From Hydra vulgaris (lineage: Eukaryota > Cnidaria > Hydrozoa > Anthoathecata > Hydridae): a stretch of DNA of 64,000 bases. The stretch lies in assembly GCF_038396675.1 (NCBI RefSeq), contig NC_088921.1, positions 6,288,501 through 6,352,500 on the forward strand, read 5' to 3'. Made by a program: the position numbers and the translations under genes. Positions 12,692 through 25,397 of the stretch are shown here, one piece after another. Position 1 is the stretch's first letter, and each line of letters starts with the position of its first letter. The notes beneath the pieces are model-generated. The model was not told where the DNA came from and did no database searches. It worked only from the letters and a program-made list of their open reading frames with translations.

Positions 12692-12818
12692 AACTGTAAC
12701 TATGTTTACATAAATACAACTGTAACTATGTAACTATGTTTACTTAAATACAACTGTAACTATGTAACTATGTTTACTTAAATACAACTGTAACTATGTA
12801 ACTATGTTTACATAAATA
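12692..12818. repeat. Short tandem repeat, 34-bp unit
   Basis: About four units beginning AACTGTAACTATGTAACTAT and ending TTAAATAC or ATAAATAC; the first unit is 26 bp because it lacks one internal TAACTATG. The units are nearly identical, so the expansion is recent. Confidence 0.85.
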
Positions 12819-13149
12819 AATTGTTACAACATTCTTATAACATTTAACTATAACATTGTAATTTTATTCAACAGGTTAATATTATTGATAACAGTTTTGC
12901 TACAAAGCAAAATGCTATAAACTCAAACAACTAAAAACATCGCGCTTTTGTTTCTTTGAAAAAAAATGTAATCTTCAAATTTAGGCTTTAATTGAAAAGT
13001 ATCTTATAAGTTGACTTTATTGTGAGTAGAATCAACTATGATACAATGTAGGAGTCTCTCCTATAATATAGGAACTTATGCAGTTGACACTATCTTATAA
13101 GATCATTTTACATCAGCCTCTATATATGCCACATACGTTTCTAAAACCA

Positions 13150-13335
13150 TTCAAAATTAACTTAAAGAATGTTGTGATAAAGCTTTTAAGATAATTCTCA
13201 TTACTGAAATCAATAAAAATAAGTACTCTCAGTTTTAGCTGATGAAGCATCTGATAGTGCCAATCTTTAACAGATGTCTATTGTTATAAGATAATTGATA
13301 GTATACTAGATTCGAAAACAGTATAGGCTACGCAT
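13150..13335 (+). pseudogene. Possible hAT (DUF4371/ZMYM-like) transposase relic
   Basis: The plus strand near 13235-13290 reads LADEASDSANL, a stop, QMSIVIR, which matches the DEASD...EQM..VIRF block that starts the RNase-H-like region of DUF4371-type hAT transposases. No intact frame surrounds it. Later text up to about 14165 (near 14135: SSFWKE) may continue the relic but cannot be supported. Confidence 0.4.
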
Positions 13336-15299
13336 TTTTTTTAACAAAAAATTCATCATACTTAGTGACTGAATTGTAACTTAAGTTTTAACAAAAATTT
13401 GATAATTTGAATTTTTTAGATTACAATTAGACTCCAAGATAAGCAATTCAATATATCTCATATTTTAGAGTCTTGAATTTGACAATTAAAAAAATACGCT
13501 TCAAGAAAATAAATTTGGTATTGATTTATTTCACTATAATAGATTAAATATTGCTAGATAGATTAGCTACGGCTTTGAATAATAATGAACTAAAGCCTAT
13601 AAAATTTGGAAAGCAAATTAATTGTTATAATCACTCGTCATTTTTAGTGTCAGATTATTTTAAGCTTTCTATCACTTAACCTCAACTGGACCATCTTATT
13701 AATGATCTTATTAATCAAATAAGTTTTCAAACAAAAAGGATTTTGGTTTATATGGGATGTTTGCTGTTTCAACCGCCTAAAGTTGCTTAAAAGCTAACTA
13801 AGATTGACAATTCTGCGTTCAGGAATTTCTAGATATCTATCATTTCTATCTTCGACTCCAACCTCTATTCATGCAAAGTTGGTATAAGGGAGCCAGAAAA
13901 AATCAATAAATACCCCTATCTAGCATTTCTTAAACAAAAGTTATGACAATGACAAATATGAATGGTTTCCCCAACATTTTTAAACACTTTTAATAAATCA
14001 ACTATAGGTTCACTATTTAGGTATTAAAAACTTATTCAAGATGTAGAGTGTTGGAAAATTGATTGAATGGCCTTTTTTTAATGTAAATTTATACAGAAAT
14101 TGTTTCAGATATAGGTAGGGCTTTTAGTATATTTCCAGCTTCTGGAAAGAGACGTTTAGAGTTGCAATTTAATAGTTATTAACTCTTATAATTACAATAT
14201 TTTTTTTGTTAAAACATTTTATCGTTTTCTTTTATAGCTTACTGTTTAAATCTTTTTGTTTATTTGTTTTAAATGTTTAATAAATAAATTTACTTTCTTT
14301 TTTTGTGCACATTTAATGAAATTTGACCTCTAGATTGTTAAATGTTTTAAAAGTGTTCTAAACTAAATACAATGTAAATCACTAAATAAAAAATTTAAAT
14401 ACCTGTGTTAATTTTTTCGTGTATGCTACATAAAGAGTGCTTGGTATTCATAAAACATGTCAAGTATGTCATAAATTAGCTACTTGAAGTTCCTATAGAT
14501 GATGAAACTGTTCAAATCATTTTTTTTTATTACCTTTTAGTGGTGTAAAATAAGAAAATATTTTTAAAATAACATAATATAATAATATCATGATATTTTT
14601 GAATATTTCATGATAATATGATATTGTTATTTCCTCTATTTCTGGATTCTTTCCTTCATTTTTTTGTTACTAATTGCATAACTGCAACTATTACTGACTT
14701 TTTCTTTTTTCAACATTAACAATAAAAGTTTTACATTGAAATTAAATTTCACAACATTTTTTGAATTAATAAAAATACAAAAAATATTGTTAAATATAAC
14801 TGAAATATAATGTTTACTAAGAAACAATAGTATTTTAAATAATAAAATCTCTAGCCCAATTAAATACTTTTGAAACTCTCTGGTCGAAAGCACTGGCTTT
14901 GTATTAGCCAGTGGTTATTATCATATTTATCGTTCTAAAGGTATTAATAAAATAATCGCAATAAGTAGGGGGGCTAAAAATTATTTTGCACCAGCATATT
15001 TTTATTCTCCTTAGGGTCTGGGATTATATAAAATACATAGGCATGACTCAATAAAAACACGAAGTTTAATTTTTTTTTGTATTAGATTAGATTTTTAATC
15101 ACTTACTCAAGCTAATTTACTCTACAACTAATAAATAAGGCTGCTTTACGATGTCTTAGTATATTTTATTAAACATTTCATATTTTAATCGTAGAAATAA
15201 CTATATTTATTGAACTGTCTTTTCAAAATTGATGCATGTTAACAATAATTAGTTATTATTAATTAGTATTTTTGTTTATTTTATTTGTGTATTTTAATT

Positions 15300-15402
15300 C
15301 ATAGTGACGCCTAGGACCTTCAGATATAGCAGGGGACCGGGGAAATCCCCCAACCTTCCTCGCCAGTCCGACCCAGGCTCCATCCATACCCCAACTACTA
15401 AT
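15300..15402. other. GC-rich patch in AT-rich DNA
   Basis: About 100 bases including GTGACGCCTAGGACCTTCAG and CAGTCCGACCCAGGCTCC stand out sharply from the surroundings. No open frame or terminal repeat was identified. It could be a remnant end of an unrecognised transposon. Confidence 0.4.
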
Positions 15403-16322
15403 TAATATTAATTCATCAAAGTCTTTTTTTATCATTCAAATGTATTAATTTTTTTCCCTGTCATTTCATACGCCTCTTGGATGTGTGATCCAAATGGTTC
15501 TGTAATTTAACTTTTGGGCTTCGTTTATTAGATATTTTTAAAAGCGAGCACTCAATTTTTATTTAAAAATTACTCTATAAAATGGAAGTCTGCATTTGTA
15601 TTTTTATAAGTACTATCATAAACACTCTTTAAAAGTTTATTATTCAAGAAGTATACAAAAGCATCTTCTGACGTCATTTTCTCTTATAACATGGTTAGGT
15701 GAATGTAAAGCAGTAATAATTCGCCTTATCGTAACAACACTTAGTAACTTTACTTTATTAAGTTCGCGTTTGTTAAATGCTGTTTTTTTTTGCCTCTTTT
15801 ATGGAAGGTTCCGTTTTTGAATCAAATAATATAATTGTTATCAATCGTCTTTTGGTGCGAGAACTTGATTCATCAAACTTTTTTGTTGGTCGACCTCTTT
15901 TTGCTGATTTTTTTTTTTTTTAATTTACAAATAATTGATAGTTAAACTTTTATGTTGTTTGAGAACGCCATTTTTTAATTTCTCAAAATTTTAAAATCCT
16001 ACTGCTAATAATAACTCTCTACATTTTTCTAATATCTAATTCGCCGTAATGCCATAGAGCAACAAGCTTTGTAGGAGTAAGTTTTATTCTCTTTCTAAAC
16101 AAATTTACTTTGTCTTCTCTTACTTGAACACCAGTATTTATGTATTTAACCCATAATCTAAATTTTTATAACGATTTTTTGAAACCTGATAGCCTTCCAC
16201 CATTTGTATTAAATAGTTTTCCTCAGTAACCTTAGTTCTCAACAATATACCTACAAAGTAAAAATAAACTTTTTACAACATTTAGAAATCATCAATAATT
16301 CAAAATTATTTAGCGCTCAAAA

Positions 16323-16354
16323 CTGAGAAGTGTGATTGGAGTCACACTTCTCAG
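16323..16354. repeat. Perfect hairpin, 13-bp arms
   Basis: CTGAGAAGTGTGA (16323-16335) and its exact reverse complement (16342-16354) around a 6-nt loop. No downstream gene was seen that it could regulate. Confidence 0.7.
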
Positions 16355-17098
16355 GGTAGTTAGTAGACACTATAGACTAAAAAACATTCATCCCCAAAGT
16401 TGAACATTTGTACTTTTGTGATGAATTTTTTGCTTTTAATACATAAAAATTGTCGTAGCAACTTTATTGAGTAGATTTTTTTTTTTACCAGTTATAATAT
16501 AACCTTTCCATTTAAGCATACACTGTAAACTTTCAAATAATTATTCATCGGTTTATAAATTAAAAAAAAATAAATACTAAAACCCTAAATCTAAGTTTAT
16601 GAAAAACATTAAAAATCAAACGACTAGAAGATCAAGCTACTACCACTGATCCACATTTAGAAGTTCATATAATGAAAAATTCTTTGTGAGAGTGTTAGTA
16701 ACAAAACCAACTACACATATTGTTTGATGTATGTCAACAAAAACCACAAAGCACGTATTTTTTGATAAATGTCACTTTTTTAAATTTTGACCAATCAATG
16801 GGTCTCGTTGAAGCGTACAATTTTTATTCCAGTAGTTAAAACAGTTAGTGAAATAGGTCGAGGAGTCTAATTACTAGTCAAACAGTATATTAAATGCCTA
16901 CCAGTTTGCCACTCATTATGAAAAATGTTGTTGAACTTATTTGTGTTTACCTTATTATATATAACTTGTTTTTGGAATGTTTGAATGTTTTGAAAATTAT
17001 TTTTCTTTTTTCTTGTGTATTTCGTTTTTGCTTAAGGTATTCACTGCACCCAAGTGGCCATTTGCAAATTTAAATTCCAAAGTTTTAATAATATACAA

Positions 17099-17150
17099 AA
17101 TGCGTGCTTGTTGGTATCCTATTATGCGTGCTTGTTGGTATCTTATCTCC
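17099..17150. repeat. Short direct duplication
   Basis: ATGCGTGCTTGTTGGTATC occurs twice, at about 17100 and 17124. It inflates a 64-residue open frame that has no other coding evidence. Confidence 0.7.
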
Positions 17151-18550
17151 TATTATGAAAAATGTATTTAACTAATGAATTGTTCTCAAAATATTATGTT
17201 GAAGCATATTTTGTGCCTTCATATGTCTTCATATCCTAACGGTAATATTATAGTTTACAAAAATTGAATTTGAAAATATAAACGATTATTTTGCATGGAT
17301 ACAACTTAACGAATATTATACAACCTTATTATATAAATAGTTAACATATTAATGAAATGTACCAATATAGTATGCTTAACAACAAGTACGAACATACCTT
17401 GTTTAATTTCAAATAGTACATGTTGTTTTGGTGATTGGTTCCTCACTAAGCATGAAGATTGAAGGTAGCAGCGTCTTTAACTATCTTCTGAACATTACAA
17501 AAACCACAATAACCTTTCAGCGAGCACATGTGTCCGTAAGACGTTTATACACCGTCTTAGGTTTGTACAAGTAATGAGTCCAAAGAACGTCCTTTAGATT
17601 TCCAAAGAACGCTCTGTGCCTAATTAAGCAACTTAGTTATTGCGTGAAATTTTTCAGTCATTTTAATAATCTATAAAAGATAGAAAAGCGCAAATAAATA
17701 CAGTATTCGACTTTAATTAGGTACAATGCTCGTGATAGGAAAATGTTTGGTTAGTCCGACAACTCAATTTTTAATGGTTATTAGTTCATAATAGTACTCA
17801 TGTTTTTGATAGGATCAAGCAAGACAAGACAGAAAAGACCCAAGACCAAAACTAATAGGTCTCAAAATATCTTAAGACTCAGACAAAAAGTGTTGAGATT
17901 TATGTATTTGACTTTAGTTAAGCTTTGCTAGTATTATCTTTTTCTTTTTTTTTTTTTTTTTTTTATACATGTTTTATTTTACAACTACAAAGTAATTACA
18001 AGTTACCAATCACTGATTGGCAGTAAAGATATACAAATTTAAATCATAAATATAAAGTTCAAAATATACGTGGTAAATAAAAATATTGTTGCTTACAACT
18101 CCGAGACATGAATAAAATAAATACCAATTACAACAAGATAATAACGTGTAAGTAAAAATAATCCGAGAAATATATGTCTATATTACTCCAAATAAAATAA
18201 AAAATACAATAAATAAAAATAATCTGCTGATTTTTTGGAGGAGAGTTTAGAAGTTTCACTATAAGTTAATTTACCACATTTCATGATAATGTTAGTGTAT
18301 AAAATATGATAAAAACAAAATTTGTGTAAGATTGATAAGAAGAAATACTTATTTGTAGTCATAGGAAGCTCGCAGAAGACTTAAGTCAGTCTTGTCATCG
18401 AGTACCTATTTCTTAGACGTGTAATACACATAAAAAATCAGTTGCATACGCGGTATATATGTACGTGTTACATATATACCTTGTTATTAATATTATATTT
18501 ATTATCGAATTGTATTAAAAGTTAAGTTACATTTATTTATTTATTCAAAT

Positions 18551-19066
18551 TTAAAAAAATTCCTTACAGTTGTTTAATTTAATTATTGTAGATTTTAGCT
18601 TTTTTTTCAGAGACTGTTCGTTGTTTAAGTTTAGTAGTGATTCGTTTCTGGAAACTAATTTGTTAAATAAATAGGGACCACGATATGTAACTAAGAATTT
18701 TGAGAGTCTTGTTGTTTCAAAAGGTATCTTAAAGTTGCCTGTTGCTCTTGTATTGTATTTATTTAAATTGTTTTTAAAAAAGTGTGTTGTAAAATGTTCT
18801 GGAACCAGACTTAGTTTATATTTAAACATAAAAAGTATATTTTGAAAAATATTTATTTGGAATATATTTAGTGCGTTCATTTGTTCCAGTAAGGGTTGAG
18901 CATGAGTAAATTTGCTTTTGTTGTATACTAGTCTTGAAGCGTGTTTTTGACGTAAGTAAAGTGGTTGTAATTTAGATTTGTGGGTACTGCCCCATGCTAT
19001 ATTGGCATACATGAGATAGCTATGTATGAATGAGAAGTAGATAAGTTTGAGACTTTTTTGTGACAA
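18551..19066 (-). pseudogene. LINE ORF2 C-terminal domain
   Basis: A 171-residue open segment beginning SLKLIYFSFIHSYLMYANIA and continuing WGST, KLQPLYLRQKHASRL, ENILFMFKYK-like text and an RATGNF-PF-RLSKFL tail. The Y-F-x-F-I-H-S-Y-L-x-Y-x-x-x-x-W-G block and the downstream 'QKHASRL' are characteristic of the region after the RT of CR1/Jockey LINEs. It continues the same element as the RT upstream, in a different frame. No catalytic function is known for this part. Confidence 0.75.
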
Positions 19067-19230
19067 AAATGGTCTTGCCTTGTAAAGTAAACCTATGTTC
19101 TTTGATATTTTTGTGTTTATGTAGTTTATGTGGGGTTTCCAGGAGATGTGTTCATCAATTAGAACTCCTAAAAACTTTGTACTCAGAGCTCTTCTGATGG
19201 ATATATTTTCTATATTAATTGTTGGTAGGT

Positions 19231-20330
19231 TCAGGGATTTTTTTTAATTTGTTGATTAGAGTGAAATAGTATATACTTAGTTTTTTCTATATTGAGTGAC
19301 AGTTTGTTTGATTTAAACCAAATGTTAACTTTTTTTAGTTCAGCATTTGTTTTTTCATAGAGGTCTTTGATTGTCTTTGACGAGTAAAATAAGTTTGTAT
19401 CGTCGGCAAACATTATAGTTTTAAAGATATTAGAGGCGTTTGGAAGATCGTTTATATAAATAAGAAACAAAAGAGGAGCAAGAATGGAGCCTTGGGGTAC
19501 ACCACATTTTGTTTTTAGTAAATTTGAGTTGCTTTTTCTATCTATAATAACACACTGTTGTCTGTTATCAAGGTAGTTTTTAAACCAATTTAAAGCTTGA
19601 TTTTTTATACCATAGTTTTTCATTTTCGTTAGTAAAATCTTATGGTTGACGGTGTCAAATGCCTTTGATAAATCAATAAAGATCCCTAATGTGAATTTTT
19701 TTTTTTTAAATGATCTACTTATCCTATTTGAGAGGTCAAGGATTGCATGCTCAGTTGAGTGTAGCTTTTGAAAACCATATTGACCTTATTGATAATTTTG
19801 TTAGTTTTTAAATATTCATTTAATTTATTATAGATTATTCGTTCTAGGAGTTTTGAGAATACCGAAAGAATAGAGATTGGTCTATAATTGTTTAAAGAAT
19901 TGGTTTCTCCTGATTTATAGATTGGTATAATTTTAGAGATTTTTAGTTTATCAGGTACAATACCTGTTGAAATTGATGAATTAAATATTTGGTAAATTGG
20001 ATTACGTATCTCCTCAAAAACATCTGAGACTATTTTGCAATAGATATCATCGATTCCTGGGGACTTAATTTTAAGTGATTTAATAGCTATTTCAAGTTTA
20101 TCTTGATTTATTTCATTGAAATTTAAAGAGCAGTGTGAGCCTGTTAAGTAACTTTTAAATGTATTATTTGGGCATTGAATTTTCGATGCAAGATCAGTAC
20201 CAATGTTGGCAAAGTATTTATTAAATTCATTGGAAATATCTCGCTTGTTGTGTGATTCACTTTCATTAATTATTACTCTAGAAGGCATTTTGTTAACATT
20301 AAATTTACTTTTACCAATAATTTCCTTCAT
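19231..20330 (-). pseudogene. LINE reverse transcriptase (two open segments)
   Basis: The upstream segment (19719-20330, 203 residues) has the pre-RT linker, GIVPDKLKISKIIPIYKSGE, then NNYRPISILSVFSKLLERII. A frame change near 19780 leads through FQKLHSTEHAILDLSNRI and [18 protein letters not shown] to the second segment (19231-19623, 130 residues) with GVPQGSILAPLLFLIYINDL and the catalytic FADDTNLF. Together these make an essentially complete fingers-palm RT that would copy LINE RNA at a nicked target. Broken by at least one frameshift and a stop. Confidence 0.85.
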
Positions 20331-20749
20331 AATGTCCCATGTCTTTTTTAGATCACCATTAAATTTTTGTATTTGATTAGAATAGTATAAAATTTTGTGT
20401 TTTTTTTTTATTTTTTCAAATAGGTTTTTGTATTGCTTGTAAAGGGAAAGGTTTGCTTCGCTTCTATTTTTTAAGTATTTTACGTATAGTTTTTGTTTTT
20501 GTTTTGAGGATTTTCATATTTCTTTTGTTATCCATGGACAATTTAAATATTTATATTGTTTTTATTTCTTTTTCTTGAATTGGAAAACTTTTATTATATT
20601 GTAGGATAAATAAATTTATAAAGTTAATGTACGCAGAGTTTGTGTTTCCTTGGTCACATTCTTGGTAGACAGTTTGCCAATTTGTTGCCGATAGCAAGTC
20701 CTTAAATTTTTGAGTAGACGTTTCATTGATAATTCTTTTATAACATAAG

Positions 20750-20990
20750 ATTTTTGAATTATCAATTTTTTTGGAACTTTGTGACAGAGAGAAGTATATT
20801 GGAGAGTGATCTGAAATATCTGTTTTTATTATTCCTGATTTTAGAGAAGGATCTTGTATTGAGTTTGTTAATATATTGTCAATAGCAGTAATTGATTAGG
20901 AAGTTACCCTGGTAGGTTTGTTGATAATTGGGAAGATATTAGGTTAAGTTTTTTTATTGGGAAGATATTAAGTTAAGTTTTTCTAGTTAT
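20750..20990 (-). pseudogene. LINE APE-type endonuclease, C-terminal end
   Basis: The minus strand reads FPIINKPTRVT, a stop, SITAIDNILTNSIQDP, then KTDISDHSPIYFSLSQSSKK. The TRVT...AIDNILTN...SDHSPI series is the end of the apurinic-type endonuclease of LINEs, with SDH containing the catalytic histidine. The N-terminal two thirds are absent. It is contiguous with the RT part of the same element. Confidence 0.75.
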
Positions 20991-21918
20991 CTAAAAATCA
21001 AATTGTGTTAGTGGTATTTAAGATCAACAGATTTATGGGATAATTTTGTTTCTTTAGATTTTCTAGAAACGTTGTTTTTTCAATTGAAGTAAGTATAGAG
21101 TAAAAGCCGATCATACTATTTTTTCGATCACTGATCGAAAAATTTAAATAAAACCGGAACTGATAGGAATATTTAAAAAATAAAAACACCAGAAGAAAGA
21201 GAATCGTCTCCTCTATTCAAATGTGTCAAAATAAAATCCGAGTCATTTTTGAGTCAATTTATTTTTATAAAAGTTCAAAAGAGAGTCGTAAAAATTTGCT
21301 TTTTTCTTTTATTTGCTATCGCAATAATTCGGAAATCATAATTCGTTTAAAAATAATTTTACCCCTATCTTGTAGAAAACATAATTTTTTTTGGTTTTAT
21401 AGTTAAAAATTAAACAAAAAAGTAAGAAAAATTAATATTAAATTTTTTCTGGTAAAACCGATCATTCACGTATTTACTTTAAATTCCTTTAATAAGTAGT
21501 CTACAAATCATTTACATACAATTTTTAAGTTATTGACGCGAATGTGAGCATAATGGTTAAATGGAGGGTTTTAATTTTTTGTAAAACGCTTCCGCCATAA
21601 CTTTCATTAAGAAAAAACCTAAAGGAACAAAAGAAAATTTTTTTTATTTTGTTTCTGCATAAAAAATAAAACACAAATAAGAAAAGTTCAATTTATTAGT
21701 GTAGTCAATATATCTTTTTTTAAAAATGAGTTTTAGCTCTAATTGCGATTAAATGTCATCCACTGCTATCGCACTGTATAATATCTTTTTTGATTGTTAT
21801 ATTTGTTTTTATGAGCTTATTACAAATTACGAAAAACTTAAGGGAGACCTTTGTTGTAGAAAAAAAAGTAATCTACCCCTGTATATGCTACTATGGGTAG
21901 CTTAATTTTGTTTATTAA

Positions 21919-22001
<83 letters not shown>

Positions 22002-22306
22002 TATACAAGCACAGACTTAATTTTATTGACTAAAGCTGTAGTTCTAATTAAATAAATGTTTTCAAATAAACTTTATTTTTATATGTAAATACTAAATATT
22101 TATTTCATTTCATCACATCAAAATTAATCTCTTATTAAAACTAATCAACACATTAAAATAAACAACTAAATTTAAATCTAAATTAATTTTACAAAGTTAA
22201 TTATATAAAAACTATAGTATTATATTTGTACATCGAAAATAAAAGTTGTTTAGTTCAGTCATATACTAAATAAGATGAAGAATGCGCTGCAACATCATAT
22301 AATCAA
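20991..22306. other. Non-coding stretch with a (TA)n array
   Basis: No gene is supported; open frames are short and AT-driven. A (TA)n array occupies about 21925-21999. Confidence 0.55.
21925..21999. repeat. (TA)n microsatellite
   Basis: Uninterrupted TA dinucleotides, roughly 37 units. Confidence 0.95.
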
Positions 22307-22325
22307 TTAAGGTGGTACTAGCCCA
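22307..22325. repeat. Left terminal repeat plus TTAA of the Mutator-like element
   Basis: TTAAGGTGGTACTAGCCCA; exactly inverted at 25047-25065. Confidence 0.85.
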
Positions 22326-25061
22326 TAAAAATTAAAACAGTCAATTTATTTAATTTTGATGCAATTTTTTTTTTAAACTATGTGCATTAAAAAATTATTT
22401 AGAGTAAATATAATAAAAAGTATAAGTATACTCGAAAACATGCTGAGTCAGCAAAAAATATACAATTTTAACTACATTTTTAAACAAGGATTTCTCATGA
22501 AATAGTCAGTGTGTGAAGCTAAAATTTTGCAAAAAGGTTAACAACATGTTGATTGAGGGATTTGACCAGAATCACCATCAGAATTTTTACAGAATCAAAA
22601 TGGCTGTACTTTAAAAAATAATTTTTTATTTTTATGTAAAATTTGTGCTGCTAATGTTAATATCTCGACAACAGCTAACTATAAAAGTCTCTTTTTGGTC
22701 AAATCCCTTTACAGTAACCTGATGAACAATCTGTGAAAATTTTAGCCATAATCTCCAAGTAGTTCAAAAGATATTCTTGTTCAAAGTTTAAAAATCTGTT
22801 AACAGAGAAAACGCAAGAAAACAAAATAAAACAACTTTAACAATGTATATCTTTAAAAATTTCCAGACACATAGGAGTCATCCTTGCTAAATCCTTTTTT
22901 TATACCTCTCAATTTTTTCCTTCTTGATTTTGTCACTTCTTTTTCCTTCCTTTCCATATGAATGACGCGATTTTTGTCTTTTTTAATTGCACCGAGAAGG
23001 AAATATTTTCCACAATGAAATCCAAGTTGCTTAAATGTTTCTTTATGGGAAACGTAACCTCCATTAAAAGATATAACTGCAGAGAAAACAGCTAACTCTA
23101 AAACATTTTTTGAAACAAAATGTGTTTTGGGGCATTTTTCCCAGATTATTTGATTAAAAGACTCATTAGGATTTTGGGTATAGCTGTGTAAACATTTTGA
23201 CAAAAGATTGTCCGAACTAAGTTCCATAAATATTGGGTGTAATAGGTCTTTTATAGCAACTGGTAGGTTTAACTTGTTTTTATAAGTGCATTGTCCTGTA
23301 ATCTTATCCCTTTGCCATTTGCACCAGCTAGTATTGGTTCTGGGACAAAATTGATGACGCGTAGCTGCATCACCTTCGCAGCAGTGCCATAAAACTGCAA
23401 GTACAGCTTTTTTCATAGGGTAGAGTTTATCATTCTGACGAATAGCCATACCAAAGTAATTCTGCATTAAGTTAATACTTGCATCAGTTAGTCTTCCTTT
23501 ACCTGAGAGAGTTTTACTGTCATTCAACTTTTCTTTTTTTTTTATTGCACGTAAATTCCGAAGTCTTGTTCCAAGTCTCTTTTGAACATGACCGAGACAC
23601 TCTAGTTTTTCTGGTATCAACGTTTCTCCATAAGGTCTTGCTTCCCTTACTTTGCTGTATGCTTTAGTGTCCCCATCTCCTATGTAATGACTGTACCTTA
23701 AGTTAAACTTACTTAATGAAGAACAAAAAATTGAAATAGCACCAGCGGACTCCATAGCACCAGATGATTCGTGATGATTAATTGCACACTTATGTCTTGT
23801 TTTCCATAGTTCATAATCAACAAAATTTTGACATAGTGTAATAGTCTAAGACCTTTTTATTATCCTTTGAAATTGCAGATACCAAGCCATTCAGGGATGA
23901 ATAACCCCTTTTTTGCCATGTTCCATCAATAGAAATTTGACAGTCAACAATATCATTGCTACACGCATTGATGTTAATCATTTGACGCACTTCATGAGCA
24001 GCTTTTTGGGTACTTTTTTCAGCAGATTTTTCATATGCACAATAAAGAGTCTTATTAATTTTTTTATAAGTAGTAAATGCAATAGAAAATGGCATATTCA
24101 TCATTGTTGTAAATGTTTCAATTCCAGCATGACCTTTGCCTATCTCGCGAAAAGCCATAACTGTGCGATAGTTAATTTCATGTGCTTTTTTTTACAGTTT
24201 TACTTTTTTGTAAAGGTATTGAGGAGAAGTAAAAGAAAATCTGCATGCTGAACAAACACTACATTTTATAAATAATTTAAGTGAAAACCTTTTGTGTTCA
24301 CTTTTGTGTTCATTTTTGTATGTGTAAGCTTAACAGGTGAGCTACACTCAGAACAGCGTGAGAACTCCTCAAATAAATCTTTCATAATGCCAAAATGTAT
24401 AAATATAAAAAAATTAAAGTCGTTAGATGTCTGTTTGTTTTTAGCTGAACTGCCAATACAATTAACTGCTTTGTTCAACTTTTTAGCAGTTGTACTATTA
24501 GTACTACTAAACATATTTGAATAAGAAGCACTTTCAGGTGAAATGTTTTGTTGATCAGACATTTTATGTTGATTTCCATGAAAATAATTTCTTTTTATTC
24601 TTTTGCTATTTTTTTTATTTCCCATCTAAGAATAAAGCAGTAAAATGTGAAAAATAAATGCAATAAATTCAATAAAATAATCATAACAAGCTGTTGTTGA
24701 TATACTGTTATAAATTCACTTCCTTCTCACTATACAATTCAATTTAATATTATTAATGGAATTAACGTATTTGCAAAGTTGATATAAAGCAAAGGAGATA
24801 TATATGAAATGTAGAATAATAATAGAAATTAATTGTTTGATGAAATTTAAGTTAGCCCAAAAGTAAGCATTGTTTATTGTTGCTATGCGATTGCTAAGGG
24901 CTTCATTTTGAGATCATATTACCCAATTAACATTTTCTGTCACTAAATTACTTGAAAACATAGTAAAACTATACATTTTTGAAATCTACAATGATTCTAT
25001 TTTTCAAATTTAGAAAAAAAAAAAATCTGAAAATTTTGAAATTTGTTGGGCTAGTACCACC
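22311..25061 (-). mobile_element. DNA transposon with Mutator-like transposase and TTAA flanks
   Basis: The termini GGTGGTACTAGCCCA (22311-22325) and its exact reverse complement (25047-25061) bound a 2.75-kb element. TTAA directly precedes the left end (22307-22310) and directly follows the right end (25062-25065). TTAA target duplications are typical of piggyBac and Kolobok elements, not of classical MULEs (8-11 bp), yet the coding region is of the Mutator-like type. The single gene fills the centre on the minus strand. Confidence 0.8.
22853..24625 (-). pseudogene. Mutator-like transposase (frameshifted, near full length)
   Basis: Three open segments follow each other on the minus strand: 24266-24625 (N-terminus; an SRCSECSSPVK Cys pair), 23817-24158 (GHAGIETFTTMMNMPF, then the first catalytic strand SIDGTWQKRGYSSLNG and DNKKVLDYYTMSKFC) and 22853-23755 (ESSGAMESAGAISIF region, YSHYIGDGDTKAYSKV with the second Asp, LECLGHVQKRLGTRLR, then a long C-terminal domain with HSYTQNPNESFNQIIW). 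This arrangement is that of the Mutator-like transposase domain family of arthropod and cnidarian elements. Two frameshifts separate the pieces; key motifs are otherwise preserved, so decay is recent. Confidence 0.8.
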
Positions 25062-25065
25062 TTAA
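25047..25065. repeat. Right terminal repeat plus TTAA of the Mutator-like element
   Basis: Exact reverse complement of 22307-22325. Confidence 0.85.
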
Positions 25066-25397
25066 TTATATGAGATCTTTAATATATTGAAAAAAGATCC
25101 TTGTTTTGAATGGTCAAAAAACTAGTTTCAAACAGTTCTCAGTTTAAAAAATATTTTTCCAACGTATCATATGCGCTTTACTAATATTTCATATACGACT
25201 CCTAAAATCCGGCTAACGAGAAACACTTTTTTGGACCTAGTGCAAATTAAATTTTTGTCCAATCAAAACAGGGATCTGTGTATGAAAAGCAGTTTTCAAT
25301 TTTAACTTAGTTTAACTACGTTAAAATTAAATATTTTATTTTGAGTATAAAACCGAATATGTTATTATATTTGTTTGAATATAAGATTTTTATAACT

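Larger units (their letters stand above)
13336..17940. other. Long AT-rich stretch without recognisable gene
   Basis: Several small open frames occur but none shows a domain or codon pattern. Local features are listed separately: a GC-rich patch at 15300-15402, a hairpin at 16323-16354 and a short direct duplication at 17099-17150. The remainder is anonymous. Confidence 0.45.
17942..20990 (-). mobile_element. 5'-truncated CR1-like LINE with poly(A) tail
   Basis: On the minus strand the element ends in a run of about 20 A (poly-T at 17943-17963), preceded by a roughly 590-base 3' UTR and by ORF2. ORF2 pieces appear in order: endonuclease tail (about 20990-20750), linker (20750-20330), reverse transcriptase (20330-19231) and C-terminal domain (19066-18551). 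The 5' part of the endonuclease is missing, as in target-primed reverse transcription that stopped early. Several frameshifts and stops make it inactive. A short 3'-end relative lies at 7472-7740. Confidence 0.85.

Noticed and set aside
12692-12818. Possible CRISPR-like array
   Set aside because: Units are contiguous with no unique spacers and the genome is eukaryotic; a simple tandem repeat.
14636-14893. 85-residue minus-strand open frame rich in Leu, Phe and Lys
   Set aside because: Composition is what AT-rich DNA gives by chance; no motif, neighbour or splice context supports it.
22725-22745. CTGATGA...GAAAA resembling a hammerhead core near the right end of the Mutator-like element
   Set aside because: Single occurrence, no inverted arm, no conserved flank and no plausible stem II; chance match.
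23913-24251. 112-residue plus-strand open frame
   Set aside because: Antisense to the Mutator-like transposase whose catalytic motifs are on the minus strand.
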